Below are positions 7,558 to 17,137 of a stretch of 64,000 bases of DNA, in pieces. Position numbers and translations under genes: made by a program. Position 1 is the first letter of the stretch. The number at the start of each line of letters is the position of its first letter. This DNA is from Catenulispora rubra. GTDB lineage: Bacteria > Actinomycetota > Actinomycetes > Streptomycetales > Catenulisporaceae. The notes below the pieces were generated by a model. It ran no database searches. It saw nothing but the letters and a program-made list of their open reading frames with translations, and had not been told where the DNA came from. The stretch spans positions 1 through 64,000 of the forward strand of contig NZ_JAACYW010000011.1 of the NCBI RefSeq assembly GCF_015356825.1, in the 5' to 3' direction.

Positions 7558-9000
7558 GTGATCGTGGAGTACGGCGAGGCCGGATTGCAGGACCTCCAGC
7601 GGCGGGTGACCGAGGCCGTCGGCGGCGACCCGGGGGCCGCGGTGATCGTCACCCGGTTCCTCACCGAGGTGCGCGAGCGGACGGCGCGGTACCTGGACGA
7701 CGGCACGGTCTTCCTGCTCACCGGCGACATTCCGGCGATGTGGCTGCGGGACTCCGCGGCGCAGGTGCTGCCCTTCCTCCGGCTGCGCGAGGTGCTGCCG
7801 CTGGCCCAGTCGTTCGTCATCGGCGTGCTGCGGCGGCAGCTCGCCTACGTCGCCGTGGACCCGTACGCGAACGCCTTCAACGCGCGGCCCGACGGCGCCG
7901 GCCACAGTGCCGACGACACCGCCGCCAACCCCTGGGTCTGGGAGCGCAAGTACGAGGTCGACTCGCTGTGCTACCCGCTGTGGCTCGCGCACCTGACCTG
8001 GCGCGCCTACGGCCGCGACGACTTCCTCGACGACGCGTTCTGGACCGCCGCCGAAGCGGTCCTGACCACCTGGGAGACCGAGCTCGACCACGAGGCCGCC
8101 TCCCCCTACCGCTTCCAGCGCTTCGACGCGCCGGCCTCCGACACCCTGGTCCGCGACGGCCTCGGCCCGAAGACGGCCGTCACCGGCCTCACCTGGAGCG
8201 GCTTCCGCCCCAGCGACGACGCCACCCGCTTCGGCTACAACGTCCCGGGCAACATGTTCGCCGTCGTCGTGCTCGGCCAGCTGGCGGAGATCCTGACCCA
8301 CAAACCGGGCTCGGCGCTGCCCGACGACCGGCGCGCGGAGCTGCTGGCCCGCGCCGACGGGCTGCGCGAGTGCCTGCAGACCGGCATCGCCGAGCACGCC
8401 GTCATCGACGACCCGGTCACCGGACCGCGCTGGGCCTACGAGGTCGACGGCCTCGGCGGCGTCCTGGAGGCCGACGACGCCAACGTCCCGAGCCTGCTCG
8501 CGCTCCCGCTGCTCGGCTACTGCCACGCCGACGACCCGACCTACCTCGCGACCCGCGCCTTCGTCCTCAGCGAGCGCAACCCGACGTTCGTCGCCGGCCG
8601 CGCCGCCTCCGGGGTCGGCAGCCCGCACACCCCGCCCGGCCACGTCTGGCCGATCGCGATCGCCGTCGCCGCGCTCACCAGCGGCGACCGCGCCGAACAG
8701 CGCGCGGCCATCGCCACCCTGCTGGCCACCGACGCCGGCACCACCCGCGTCCACGAGTCGTTCCACGCGGACGACCCGGGGACCTGGACCCGGGAGTGGT
8801 TCTCCTGGGCCGAGGCCATGTTCACCGAGCTCGTCCTGGACTACTGCGGCTACGCCCCGGTCGGCGACATCCCGATCGGCACCATCCCGGTCAGCTACGT
8901 CACGGTCGGCACCGCCCCCGCCGACCGCGTCTCCGCCAGCGTCTCCGTCGGCGCCCCCGCCAGCCACCTCCCGTCGGAAGGAGTCAGCGATGGCCGCTGA
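7558..9000 (+). CDS. GH125 exo-alpha-1,6-mannosidase
   Basis: The 480-residue protein has no signal peptide and matches family GH125 (formerly DUF1237), inverting exo-alpha-1,6-mannosidases. The diagnostic N-terminal motif GDIPAMWLRDS is at residues 56-66, and the DANVPSLLALPLLGY motif lies in the second half, as does PPGHVWPIAIA. It should remove terminal mannose from imported alpha-1,6-manno-oligosaccharides in the cytoplasm. The start is GTG 7558 (GTG 7564 is an alternative; the ribosome site is weak). It is first in a tightly packed operon and overlaps the first permease by 11 bp, so translation is probably coupled. Confidence 0.88.
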   Translation: MIVEYGEAGLQDLQRRVTEAVGGDPGAAVIVTRFLTEVRERTARYLDDGTVFLLTGDIPAMWLRDSAAQVLPFLRLREVLPLAQSFVIGVLRRQLAYVAVDPYANAFNARPDGAGHSADDTAANPWVWERKYEVDSLCYPLWLAHLTWRAYGRDDFLDDAFWTAAEAVLTTWETELDHEAASPYRFQRFDAPASDTLVRDGLGPKTAVTGLTWSGFRPSDDATRFGYNVPGNMFAVVVLGQLAEILTHKPGSALPDDRRAELLARADGLRECLQTGIAEHAVIDDPVTGPRWAYEVDGLGGVLEADDANVPSLLALPLLGYCHADDPTYLATRAFVLSERNPTFVAGRAASGVGSPHTPPGHVWPIAIAVAALTSGDRAEQRAAIATLLATDAGTTRVHESFHADDPGTWTREWFSWAEAMFTELVLDYCGYAPVGDIPIGTIPVSYVTVGTAPADRVSASVSVGAPASHLPSEGVSDGR

Positions 9001-9931
9001 CATCGAGGCGATATCCGCCGCCGCGGCCGACGCCTCCTCGCCGCACCGCGGGCGCGTCCGCGACACCCGCCGCTCCGAGCGCCGCGCCGCCACGCTGTTC
9101 ATGACCCTGCCGGTCCTGCTGTTCGTGCTCTTCGTCCTGCTGCCGGTGGTCATGGCGGCGGTGCTCAGCTTCACCGACTACGACGTCATCAGCACCATGA
9201 ACTGGGTCGGCTTCAAGAACTACACCGACCTGGTCCACGACCCGTTCTTCACCAAGGCGCTGGAGAACACGGTCCTCTACACCCTGATGTACGTCCCGCT
9301 CGGCATCGTGGTCGCGCTGGGGACGGCGCTGCTGCTGAACCGCAAAGTCCGCGCGGCGAAGTACTTCCGCGTCATGTTCTACATCCCGGTGATCTCCTCG
9401 ACCGTGGCCACCGCCTCGATCTGGTACTGGATGCTGAACCCGCAGCACGGCCTGATCAACGTGATCCTCGGCGAGTTCGGGGTGAACGGCCCGGCCTGGC
9501 TCTACGACTCCAACTGGGCGATGCCGGCGATCGTGCTGATGTCGGTGTGGGCCGGTTTCGGCACCAACATGGTCATCTATCTGGCCGGCCTGCAGAACAT
9601 CCCCAAAGAGCTGATGGAGAGCGCGCGCACCGAGGGCGCCAACAGCTGGCAGGTCTTCCGGTACGTGACACTCCCGGCCCTGACCAAGACCACGATGCTG
9701 GTCACCACGCTGCTGATCATCAGCGCGTTCCAGGTCTTCGACCAGGCCTACGTGCTGACCAAGGGCGGTCCCGGCAACTCCACGGTGACCCTCGTCTACT
9801 ACATCTACGACCGCGGCTTCGGCGCCCTGAAGATGGGCTACGCCTCCGCGATCTCCTTCGTGCTGTTCGCGATCATCCTGGCGGTCTCGCTGGTGAACGC
9901 GCGGCTGGTGAACAAGGCGGGCGACCAGTGA
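8990..9931 (+). CDS. Sugar ABC transporter permease, MalF/UgpA type
   Basis: The 313-residue membrane protein has about six transmembrane helices and the cytoplasmic EAA loop (ELMESARTEGANSWQVFRYVTLPAL) that contacts the ATPase. A GGAAGGAG ribosome site sits inside the end of the GH125 gene, and the stop codon overlaps the next permease start (GTGA). With its partner it forms the channel of a CUT1-type oligosaccharide importer. No ATPase gene lies in the operon, which is common in actinomycetes where a shared MsiK-type ATPase serves several importers (family knowledge). Confidence 0.9.
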   Translation: MAADIEAISAAAADASSPHRGRVRDTRRSERRAATLFMTLPVLLFVLFVLLPVVMAAVLSFTDYDVISTMNWVGFKNYTDLVHDPFFTKALENTVLYTLMYVPLGIVVALGTALLLNRKVRAAKYFRVMFYIPVISSTVATASIWYWMLNPQHGLINVILGEFGVNGPAWLYDSNWAMPAIVLMSVWAGFGTNMVIYLAGLQNIPKELMESARTEGANSWQVFRYVTLPALTKTTMLVTTLLIISAFQVFDQAYVLTKGGPGNSTVTLVYYIYDRGFGALKMGYASAISFVLFAIILAVSLVNARLVNKAGDQ

Positions 9932-10803
9932 ACAACACTCTGACACGTCGGAAGCTCGGCACCGCGCTGTGGTGGATCGCCGCGACCGTGGTCGCCGTCT
10001 CCACCGTCCTGCCGCTGCTGTGGACCCTGTCCACGTCCCTGAAGCCGGCCGGCGACATCGTCGCCAGCGGCTTCGGCCTGATCCCCAAGCACTGGACGTT
10101 CGGCAACTACACCAGCGTGTTCCACACCGTGCCGATGCTCCGGTACGCGCTGAACTCGCTGCTGATCGCGGTGGTCGGCGTCGTCACCAACCTGTTCTTC
10201 GGCTCCCTGGCCGGCTACACGCTGGCCAAGCTCCACCTGCGCGGCAAGCGGATCATCTTCTCCGCCTACGTGGCCTCGATGATGATCCCCGGCACCGTCA
10301 CGATGGTCCCGCAGTTCCTCATCCTCAGGTACTTCCCGCTGGCCGGCGGCAACGACGTCCTCGGCAACGGCGGGAGCGGATTCCTCGACAGCTACTGGGC
10401 CGTCATCCTGCCCGGCGCGATCGGCGCCTTCGCGGTGTTCTTCATGAAGCAGGTCTTCGAGTCGCTGCCGGACGACCTGGCCGCCGCCGCGCGCATCGAC
10501 GGCGCCACGGAGTTCGGCATCTACTTCAAGATCTACGTCCCGCTGGCCCGCGCCGCGCTGTCCGTGCTCGGCATCCTCACGTTCCAGGCCGGCTGGAACG
10601 CCTTCATGTGGCCGCTGATCGTCCTGAACTCCCCGGACAAGATGACCATCCAGGTCGGGCTGTCCGGGCTGGTCACCAACTACAGCTCGCAGACCGGGCC
10701 GCTGATGGCGGGCACCGTCGTGGCCAGCCTGCCGGTCCTGGTGATCTTCATGTTCGCGCAGCGCTGGATGGTCGACAACTTGGCGACCACCGGCGGCAAG
10801 TAG
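9928..10803 (+). CDS. Sugar ABC transporter permease, MalG type
   Basis: The 291-residue protein starts at GTG 9928, overlapping the previous stop by four bases; this start gives the normal MalG N-terminus (ALWWIAATVVAVSTVLPLLWTL). It has about six transmembrane helices and an EAA loop (DDLAAAARIDGATEFGIYFKIYVPLA). It pairs with the preceding permease to import manno-oligosaccharides, as inferred from its mannosidase neighbours. Confidence 0.9.
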   Translation: MNNTLTRRKLGTALWWIAATVVAVSTVLPLLWTLSTSLKPAGDIVASGFGLIPKHWTFGNYTSVFHTVPMLRYALNSLLIAVVGVVTNLFFGSLAGYTLAKLHLRGKRIIFSAYVASMMIPGTVTMVPQFLILRYFPLAGGNDVLGNGGSGFLDSYWAVILPGAIGAFAVFFMKQVFESLPDDLAAAARIDGATEFGIYFKIYVPLARAALSVLGILTFQAGWNAFMWPLIVLNSPDKMTIQVGLSGLVTNYSSQTGPLMAGTVVASLPVLVIFMFAQRWMVDNLATTGGK

Positions 10804-10850
10804 TACGGCACGTCGGCACGTCCTCCCTCACCTCACCCAGGAGAACCGTG

Positions 10851-12191
10851 ATGAACCAGCATGATCCAGCCCTGCCTTCGTCCGGCCCGGCCGTGTCGTC
10901 CAGCCCGGCCTTTTCATCCAGTGCAGTCTCCCGCCGCGGTCTGCTGCGCGGCGGCGTCGCCGGAGCGCTCGGCCTGGCCGCGGCGCCGCTGCTCGCGGCC
11001 TGCGGCTCGTCCAAGTCCGGCTCCGGCTCCGGCGGGGGCGGCGTCAAGAACATCACCATGTGGGGGTCGTTCAACGGCGACCAGGTGAAGCAGATCAACA
11101 CGCAGCTGGCGGCCTTCAACAACAGCCAGACCGCGGTGCATGTGACCTACCAGGCGCAGGACATCGTCGAGACCAAGCTGCTGACCGCGATCGCCTCGGG
11201 CACCAACATCCCGGACGTCGTGCTCTGGGACCGCTACCAGACCTCGCTGTACGCGCCGAAGGGCGCGCTGTCCGCGGTCGACGACCTGATCGCCCGGGAC
11301 AAGGTCGACACGGCCGACTTCTTCCCGGCGCCCTACGGCGAGATGACCGTCGGCGGCAAGCAGTACGGCCTGCCGATGCTCGTCGACAACCGCTCCCTGG
11401 TCTACAACAAGACGATGCTCGACAAGGCCGGCATCAAGCCGCCGACCACGTGGGAGGAGCTGGCCACCGCGGCCCAGGTGCTGACCCGGCGCGACGGCGG
11501 CAAGCTCAAGGTGGCCGGCTTCGCGTTGGACGACCCCGGCCTGTTCAACGTCTGGATCCTGCAGGCCGGCGGCCAGATGCTGTCCGCGGACAAGAAGTCC
11601 ACAGCGTTCAACAGCCCGGCCGGCCAGGCCGTGCTGTCGTTCTGGGACGATCTGCTGCACAACAAGAAGGTGTACGAACTCGGCTTCGCCCAGGGCGTCG
11701 ACGGCTTCGGCACCGGCCAGATCGCCATGAAGTACGACGGCCCCTGGAACATGCCGCAGTACGACAAGATCAGCGGCTTCGAGTACGGCGTGGTCCCGCC
11801 GCCGGCCGGCCTCGGCGGCAGGGGCGCCATCACCGGCGGCTTCGGCCTGGTGATCCCGGCGCAGGCCAAGCACCGGGACGCGGCGTGGGAGTTCGTGAAG
11901 TGGTGGACCACGGTCCCGGCCAACGGCGTGGCGTTCGCCAAGATCGGCAGCTGGCTGCCGGGGTCGGTGAAGGCGAGTCAGGACCCGTACTTCGGCAGCG
12001 GGCACTGGCCGGCGTTCGTGCAGACCGAGGGCTTCGCCGTGGTGCGGCCGAACGTGCCCGGCTACAGCGACGTCGAGGGCAAGGCGCTGGAACCGCAACT
12101 GCAGAACTGGATGTCGGGGAAGACGGACGCCGCTTCCGCGTTGAAGAACGCGGCGAGCCAGGGCGACCAGCTCCTCGCCAAGGGCGTATGA
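10851..12191 (+). CDS. Sugar-binding lipoprotein of the mannan ABC importer
   Basis: The 446-residue extracellular solute-binding protein (family 1) starts at ATG 10851 after AGGAGAA. The N-terminus has a twin-arginine-like SRRGLLRGG segment, then a lipobox LLAAC and a Ser/Gly-rich tether. The mature part has the expected family features (NITMWGSFNGDQ, IPDVVLWDRYQ, GGFGLVIPAQAKHRDAAWEFVKWWTT). It should deliver manno-oligosaccharides made by the secreted GH76 to the two permeases directly upstream. Confidence 0.88.
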   Translation: MNQHDPALPSSGPAVSSSPAFSSSAVSRRGLLRGGVAGALGLAAAPLLAACGSSKSGSGSGGGGVKNITMWGSFNGDQVKQINTQLAAFNNSQTAVHVTYQAQDIVETKLLTAIASGTNIPDVVLWDRYQTSLYAPKGALSAVDDLIARDKVDTADFFPAPYGEMTVGGKQYGLPMLVDNRSLVYNKTMLDKAGIKPPTTWEELATAAQVLTRRDGGKLKVAGFALDDPGLFNVWILQAGGQMLSADKKSTAFNSPAGQAVLSFWDDLLHNKKVYELGFAQGVDGFGTGQIAMKYDGPWNMPQYDKISGFEYGVVPPPAGLGGRGAITGGFGLVIPAQAKHRDAAWEFVKWWTTVPANGVAFAKIGSWLPGSVKASQDPYFGSGHWPAFVQTEGFAVVRPNVPGYSDVEGKALEPQLQNWMSGKTDAASALKNAASQGDQLLAKGV

Positions 12192-12207
12192 GGACTCAAG
12201 CACCGGT

Positions 12208-13260
12208 ATGAGCGAAACCATCGTGTCCGCCGCGCTGTGGGGGCAGCGCGCGGACCGCATCCAAGCAAGCCTGGACACCTACTTCGGCGCCGACGGCGAC
12301 CAGTTGCTCCACAACTGGCACCCGCTGCGGCCCGGAGACGACGACACCTTCAACTACTGGTGGCTCGCGCACGCTCTGGAGGCGCGCCTCGACGCCTTCG
12401 AGCGGACCGGCGACCCCCGCTGGCGCGACGCCGCCGTCGCCGTGCGCGACAACATCCTGGCCCGCAACCGGGGCTCGCTGTTCAACGACTACTTCGACGA
12501 CATGCTCTGGTTCGGCATCGCGCTGCTGCGCCTGCACGAGGCCACCTCGGAGCGGCGGTACCTCGACGAGGCGGTCAAGATCTGGCACCACGTGCGCGAC
12601 GAGGGCTGGAACGACGAGTGCGGCGGCGGCATCGCCTGGCGCAAGCAACAGCTCTGGTACAAGAACACGCCGTCCAACGGGACGTTCGTGATCCTCGGTG
12701 CCCGCCTGCACCGGGCCACCTGGGACACCGAGTACCAGGACTGGGCCCGCAGGTCGCTCGACTGGCTGGACAAGACCCTGCGGGGAACCGACGGCTTCAT
12801 CGAGGACGGCGTCAACCGGGAGAACGACGGCCGGGTCGACACGCAGTGGCGCTTCACCTACAACCAGGGCCTGTACATCGGGGCCTGCGTGGAACTGGCG
12901 GCGGTCTCCGGCGACTCGACGCTGCTGGACCGAGCGCTGGTCACGGCTCGCACGGCATTCCGCGAACTGAGCGCGGACGGCGTCCTGCTCGACGACGGCA
13001 CCGGCGGCGACGAGGGCCTGTTCAAGGGGATCATGTACCGCTACGCCGGTCTCCTGGTCCAGGCCGACCCCTCGGCGACGGACATCCGAGAGCTGATCCT
13101 CGGCGCCGGCCAGGTGCTGTGGACGCGCGCACTCGACGGCGACGCGCTACTGGCCGGAACGGATTGGCGGACCCCGCCGGCGGCCGACGCGCACGTGCCG
13201 TACTCGGCGCAGCTCAGCGCGATCATCGGGACCGAGGTCTGCCGCAGGGTGGCCGGCTGA
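12208..13260 (+). CDS. Cytoplasmic GH76-family alpha-mannanase-like enzyme
   Basis: The 350-residue protein has the GH76 (alpha/alpha)6 fold with Asp-Asp in NDYFDDMLWF (residues 97-98), but no signal peptide and no binding modules, unlike the secreted paralogue at 3916-5865. It lies 16 bp after the binding-protein gene as the last operon member. It probably cuts imported alpha-1,6-manno-oligosaccharides into pieces for the GH125 enzyme. The WxxxNTPSNG and FTYNQGLYIGA motifs of the family are present. Confidence 0.85.
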   Translation: MSETIVSAALWGQRADRIQASLDTYFGADGDQLLHNWHPLRPGDDDTFNYWWLAHALEARLDAFERTGDPRWRDAAVAVRDNILARNRGSLFNDYFDDMLWFGIALLRLHEATSERRYLDEAVKIWHHVRDEGWNDECGGGIAWRKQQLWYKNTPSNGTFVILGARLHRATWDTEYQDWARRSLDWLDKTLRGTDGFIEDGVNRENDGRVDTQWRFTYNQGLYIGACVELAAVSGDSTLLDRALVTARTAFRELSADGVLLDDGTGGDEGLFKGIMYRYAGLLVQADPSATDIRELILGAGQVLWTRALDGDALLAGTDWRTPPAADAHVPYSAQLSAIIGTEVCRRVAG

Positions 13261-13384
13261 GGCTGAATCTGGGGCTGGGGCTTACGGCTTCGGGCCCGCA
13301 TCGGCGATCCGCCTGCCGGTGCGGGACGGAGGGCTCGGGCGGCGCGGGGAGACGCGGGGAAGCGCGCGAAGCCCGGGCGGGGGG

Positions 13385-13420
13385 TACGCGGGGCGTCGGC
13401 TTTGGTCGGCGTCCCGCGTA
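13385..13420. terminator. Hairpin between the mannan operon and the convergent regulator
   Basis: Arms of 16 nt (13385-13400 and 13405-13420) pair with three G-U wobbles around a TTTG loop. It is located between convergent genes and is the best terminator candidate in 13261-13544. No T-run follows. Confidence 0.5.
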
Positions 13421-13451
13421 TTCGGTTCGGTGTCCCGCGGCTGGCGGTCGG

Positions 13452-13532
13452 GTGCTTCGCAGCCTTCGGTCGGCACCCAGTGCTTGTCGACCAATGTCGT
13501 GCCCTTTAGCCGAGTGCTTCGCTGCCTACGGT
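13452..13532 (+). repeat. Two direct 19-bp repeats in the intergenic gap
   Basis: GTGCTTCGCAGCCTTCGGT at 13452-13470 recurs at 13514-13532 with two changes. The first copy lies inside a small GGGTGC/GCACCC stem. No function can be assigned. The remainder of 13261-13544 shows no gene. Confidence 0.6.
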
Positions 13533-13544
13533 GTTGATCAGTGA

Positions 13545-14669
13545 TCAGTGTCTGGCAGCCGTCGAGGCGCCGGGCACCAGCCGGGTCGGCAGCGCGTGCT
13601 TGGTCACCGCGCCGGGATCGTCCAGCTGCGCGAACAGCTCCTCGATTACGCGCGTGCCCATCAGGTGCTGCGCCTGCGCGATGTGCGTGAAGACGAACAT
13701 CGAGTCGTCCAGCAGTGCGTCGGCCTGGTCGAAGCAGATGATGGACACGTCGTCGGGGACCGCGCGGCCGACCGCCTGGCAGGCCTTGCGCAGCAGCAGC
13801 GCGATGTGGTGCTCGGAGGCGAGGTAGGCCGTGATCCCCGGGCGGCTCCGCACGAACTCCGTCAGCCGGGCCATGTCCTCCTCGGGGCTGGTGGTGGCAC
13901 CCGGGGTCACCGAGTCGACGGCGTGGAACTCGTCGGCGTCGTCGTGCGGCACCCCGCGCGCGGCGTGCGCGCGCACGTAGCCGTTGCGCCGGTCCTGCAC
14001 CGTCGAGACCCGGCTGGCGCTGGTCACCAGGCCGATCCGGGTGTGCCCGAGGTCCAGGAGGTGCTCGGTGGCCGCGCGGCCACCGGCCACGTTGTCGGAG
14101 CAGACCGCCGAGACCGGGATCCCGTCGTACGAGCGGTCGATGATCACCACCGGGAACCGCCGCGCCAGCAGCCCGAGCAGGGCCGGCGGCACCGACTCCG
14201 ACGAACTCGGCTGGAACGCCAGCCCGGAGACCCCGGCCGCGAGCAGTTCGCCGATCAGCGCCTCCTCGGCGTCGGCGTCGCCGAAGGACATCTTGACGGC
14301 CAGGTTCGCGCGCCCCGAGGTCTGGCCGATCATCGAGGTCAGGATCCCGCTGCCGAAGGTGTCGTCGAAGCTGGTCAGTACGGCACCGAACAACGGCAGA
14401 CCGCCGGCACCAGCACTGGCCCCACCGGCCGCCGACCCGCCCGGCTCCGGTTCCGCGCTCACCACCACGGTCCCGTGCCGCGGCCGCCGCACCACGTACC
14501 CGTCCCCGGCGAGCATGTCGAGCGCCCGCTTCAGCGTGATCGTGCTGACCGAGAACTCCTCGCACAGCTCAGCCGGGCTCGGCAACCGCTCGCCCACGGG
14601 ATACCGCCCATCGGCGATGCGGCTCTTGAGCTCGGAGTGGACGTGCTCGTAGAGCAGCTTGTCGGGCAC
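13545..14669 (-). CDS. Second GntR-HTH/LacI-sensor hybrid regulator
   Basis: The 374-residue protein starts GTG 14669 and has the same architecture as the regulator at 6011: a GntR winged helix (residues about 1-70, ELCEEFSVSTITLKRALDMLAGDG) and a LacI-like sugar sensor (about 90-374, VVIIDRSYDGIPVSAVCSDNVAGGRAATEHL). It is convergent with the mannan operon, so it is a second candidate sensor for the same pathway. The two proteins differ clearly in sequence, so they are not a recent duplication. A palindrome 24 bp upstream of its start suggests autoregulation. Confidence 0.85.
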   Translation of the reverse strand: MPDKLLYEHVHSELKSRIADGRYPVGERLPSPAELCEEFSVSTITLKRALDMLAGDGYVVRRPRHGTVVVSAEPEPGGSAAGGASAGAGGLPLFGAVLTSFDDTFGSGILTSMIGQTSGRANLAVKMSFGDADAEEALIGELLAAGVSGLAFQPSSSESVPPALLGLLARRFPVVIIDRSYDGIPVSAVCSDNVAGGRAATEHLLDLGHTRIGLVTSASRVSTVQDRRNGYVRAHAARGVPHDDADEFHAVDSVTPGATTSPEEDMARLTEFVRSRPGITAYLASEHHIALLLRKACQAVGRAVPDDVSIICFDQADALLDDSMFVFTHIAQAQHLMGTRVIEELFAQLDDPGAVTKHALPTRLVPGASTAARH

Positions 14670-14692
14670 CGGTGGGCCTCTCGCGGAGACGA

Positions 14693-14706
14693 TTAGACAT
14701 GTTTAA
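14693..14706. promoter_or_regulatory. GntR-like operator TTAGACATGTTTAA
   Basis: A 14-bp dyad with one mismatched pair, embedded in AT-rich sequence (TTTAATATATC) just upstream of the second hybrid regulator. The centre GACATGT resembles GntR-family operators. Autoregulation is inferred. Confidence 0.55.
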
Positions 14707-15038
14707 TATATCATCAGGGTGGGCCGGGGAGTCCAGGTGCGGGAGGAAACGTATTCGGTGTGCCGCAGCCCCCGCGAGTAGGGCCGCGAGGTCGGCGGCG
14801 GTGCCGGCCACCCCTGCGCACCAGTCGCTGTCGACGATCGTCAGCGCGACTACCGGCCGACCGACCGTCAGGCCGCTGACGCCCTCCGCGACCTGGCACC
14901 ACCGAGCTGCGGCCCCGCCGATAGCACAGCCGCCGGCGTCCTCCGGCCAAGCCCCCGACCAGCGAGGCGCGTCGATGCGGGCGATACTGGGAGCGTGGGG
15001 GCGTCGTGTCCGCACGCTCCCGGACGAAGGGCCCCGCC
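14707..15038. other. Intergenic gap without a supported gene
   Basis: About 330 bp between divergently transcribed regulator and helicase genes. Open frames here are GC-driven shadows without ribosome sites. Apart from the helicase ribosome site near 15025-15030, nothing was recognised. Confidence 0.5.
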
Positions 15039-16730
15039 ATGGCACAAGCCACCGCCGACCAGCTCGGTTTCGCCGACCTCGACCTGGAACCGGAGATCCT
15101 CCGGGCCTTGTCAGAGCTCGGCTACGAGGAGCCCACGCCGATCCAGGCCGAGGCCATCCCGAACCTGCTCGCCGGCCGTGACCTGCTGGGCCAGGCCGCC
15201 ACCGGCACCGGCAAGACCGCCGCGTTCGCGCTGCCGATCATCCAGCGCATCCCGCGCGGCGGCCGCGGGACGGACCCGGCCGCCCTGGTCCTGGTGCCGA
15301 CCCGCGAGCTGGCCATGCAGGTGTCGGAGGCGGTGCACCGCTACGGCGCCGAACTGGGCGTCCGCGTCCTTCCGGTCTACGGCGGCCAGCCGATCGGCCA
15401 CCAGCTGCGCGCCCTCGGACGCGGCGTCGACGTGGTGGTCGCGACCCCGGGCCGGGCCCTGGACCACATCGCGCGCGGCACGCTCCGGCTCGACGCCCTG
15501 CAGACCGTGGTCCTGGACGAGGCCGACGAGATGCTGGACATGGGCTTCTCCGAGGACATCGACTCGATCCTGGAGAACGCCCCCGCCGAGCGGCAGACCG
15601 TGCTGTTCTCCGCGACGATGCCGAGCCGCATCGACGCCCTGGCCCGCCGCCACCTCAGCGACCCGGTCCGGGTGCGCATCGAGCGCGAGGAGCCGCCGCC
15701 CGGCGAGGCGCCGCGGGTGCGGGAGGGCGCGTACATGGTGACGCGGGCCCAGAAGGCCGCCGCGCTCGGCCGGGTGCTGGACGTGGAGGCCCCGGAGGCC
15801 GCGATCGTCTTCTGCCGCACCCGCGAGCAGGTCGACCAGCTCTCCGAGACGCTCAACGGCCGCGGCTACCGTGCCGAGGCCCTGCACGGCGGCCTGAGCC
15901 AGGAGCAGCGCGACCGGGTGATGGGACGGCTGCGCTCGGGCACCGCCGAACTGCTGGTCGCCACCGACGTCGCGGCCCGCGGCCTGGACGTCGAGCACCT
16001 GACGCACGTGGTGAACTACGACGTCCCCTCAGCGCCCGAGTCCTACGTGCACCGCATCGGCCGGGTCGGCCGCGCCGGCCGCGAAGGCGTCGCCATCACC
16101 CTGGCCGAGCCGCGCGAGCACCGCATGCTCAAGGCGATCGAGCGCGCGACCCGCCGCAAGATCCCGCTGGAGAAGGTCCCCACCGTCGCCGACCTGCGGA
16201 CCCGCCGCCTGGAGCTGACCCGCGCCTCCCTGGAGGAGAGCCTGATCGAGGGCGCCGACCTCGACCGCTTCCGGGTCGTGGTGGAGAGCCTGGCGGAGGA
16301 GTACGACCTGTTCGACGTGGCGCTGGCCGCGGTGAAGCTGGTCCACGAGGCCGGCGGCACGGCGTACGACGAGGAGGACATCCCGGACGCCAGGATCCCC
16401 GACCGGGACCGGTCGCAGCGCGAGCCCGGGCAGGACCGCGGGCCCCGCAAGCGCCGCGAGACCGGCCGCCCCGGCGCCGGCCCCGGTGCGGGCACGACGC
16501 GCCTGTTCGTCGGCGCCGGCCGAGGCTCCGGCATCCGCCCCCAGGACCTGGTAGGAGCCATCGCCGGCGAGTCGGGGCTGAGTGGACGTGACATCGGCGC
16601 GATCGAGATCGCCGACCGCTTCTCGTTGGTCGAAGTCCCGACGGACGCTGCGGAGGACGTGATCAGGGCCCTGCGTGGCGCGACCATCAAGGGCCGCAGG
16701 CTCAACATCCGACTGGACCGGGATCGCTGA
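15039..16730 (+). CDS. deaD: DEAD-box ATP-dependent RNA helicase with DbpA-type RNA-binding tail
   Basis: The 563-residue protein starts at ATG 15039 behind GAAGG. All core motifs are readable: Q motif (FADLDLEPEIL...PTPIQ), motif I ATGTGKT, motif II DEAD inside VVLDEADEMLDMGF, motif III SAT, and motif VI HRIGRVGRAGR. After a basic Arg/Gly linker (about residues 450-495) comes a DbpA RNA-binding domain (TRLFVGAGRGSGIRPQDLVGAIAGE onward). This is the CsdA/DeaD class, which unwinds structured RNA in ribosome assembly and cold adaptation. It is a single gene with no clear operon partner. Confidence 0.9.
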   Translation: MAQATADQLGFADLDLEPEILRALSELGYEEPTPIQAEAIPNLLAGRDLLGQAATGTGKTAAFALPIIQRIPRGGRGTDPAALVLVPTRELAMQVSEAVHRYGAELGVRVLPVYGGQPIGHQLRALGRGVDVVVATPGRALDHIARGTLRLDALQTVVLDEADEMLDMGFSEDIDSILENAPAERQTVLFSATMPSRIDALARRHLSDPVRVRIEREEPPPGEAPRVREGAYMVTRAQKAAALGRVLDVEAPEAAIVFCRTREQVDQLSETLNGRGYRAEALHGGLSQEQRDRVMGRLRSGTAELLVATDVAARGLDVEHLTHVVNYDVPSAPESYVHRIGRVGRAGREGVAITLAEPREHRMLKAIERATRRKIPLEKVPTVADLRTRRLELTRASLEESLIEGADLDRFRVVVESLAEEYDLFDVALAAVKLVHEAGGTAYDEEDIPDARIPDRDRSQREPGQDRGPRKRRETGRPGAGPGAGTTRLFVGAGRGSGIRPQDLVGAIAGESGLSGRDIGAIEIADRFSLVEVPTDAAEDVIRALRGATIKGRRLNIRLDRDR

Positions 16731-16761
16731 GTGGGTTTGCTGAGCGGCCGATCGCCGCAGT

Positions 16762-17094
16762 CTATGGAATCAGCTCCTTGAGAAAGCGGGCTGATTCCCC
16801 ACACCGGTCGGCGTATCCGGCCGACCGGTAGAAGGCGTGGGCGGCGGTGCGTCGGCGGGCGCTGGTGATCTCCATGCAGACGCAGCCCCGGTCCCACGCC
16901 GCCTGCTCAGCGACGGCGAGCAGGCGGCGCCCGACGCCTAGGCCGCGCGCTTGGGAGTCCACAACGAGCGCAACAACTCGACCCCACGATCCCGGCCGCT
17001 CGAAGTACGGGATCACGGCCAGCGCCACGACGCCGAGTATCTGCCAGCCGTCTGTGGCCACCAGCACCAGCAACTCGTCGCGCTGGAGCGCCGA
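16762..17094 (-). pseudogene. 5'-truncated GNAT acetyltransferase
   Basis: The readable 103-110 residues hold the C-terminal two thirds of a GNAT fold, including the acetyl-CoA loop as QARGLGVGRRLL and the family ending AHAFYRSAGY. About 40 N-terminal residues normal for the family are missing. The frame is closed upstream by a TAA at 17095-17097, only about 40 bp from the start of the divergent methyltransferase. The only start candidates are non-ATG. It is either a remnant or an unusually short protein; I favour a remnant. Confidence 0.6.
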
Positions 17095-17137
17095 TTAATC
17101 CCGCCACCTGGCGAGTCCCCTCTGGCAGAGTGCCGGG

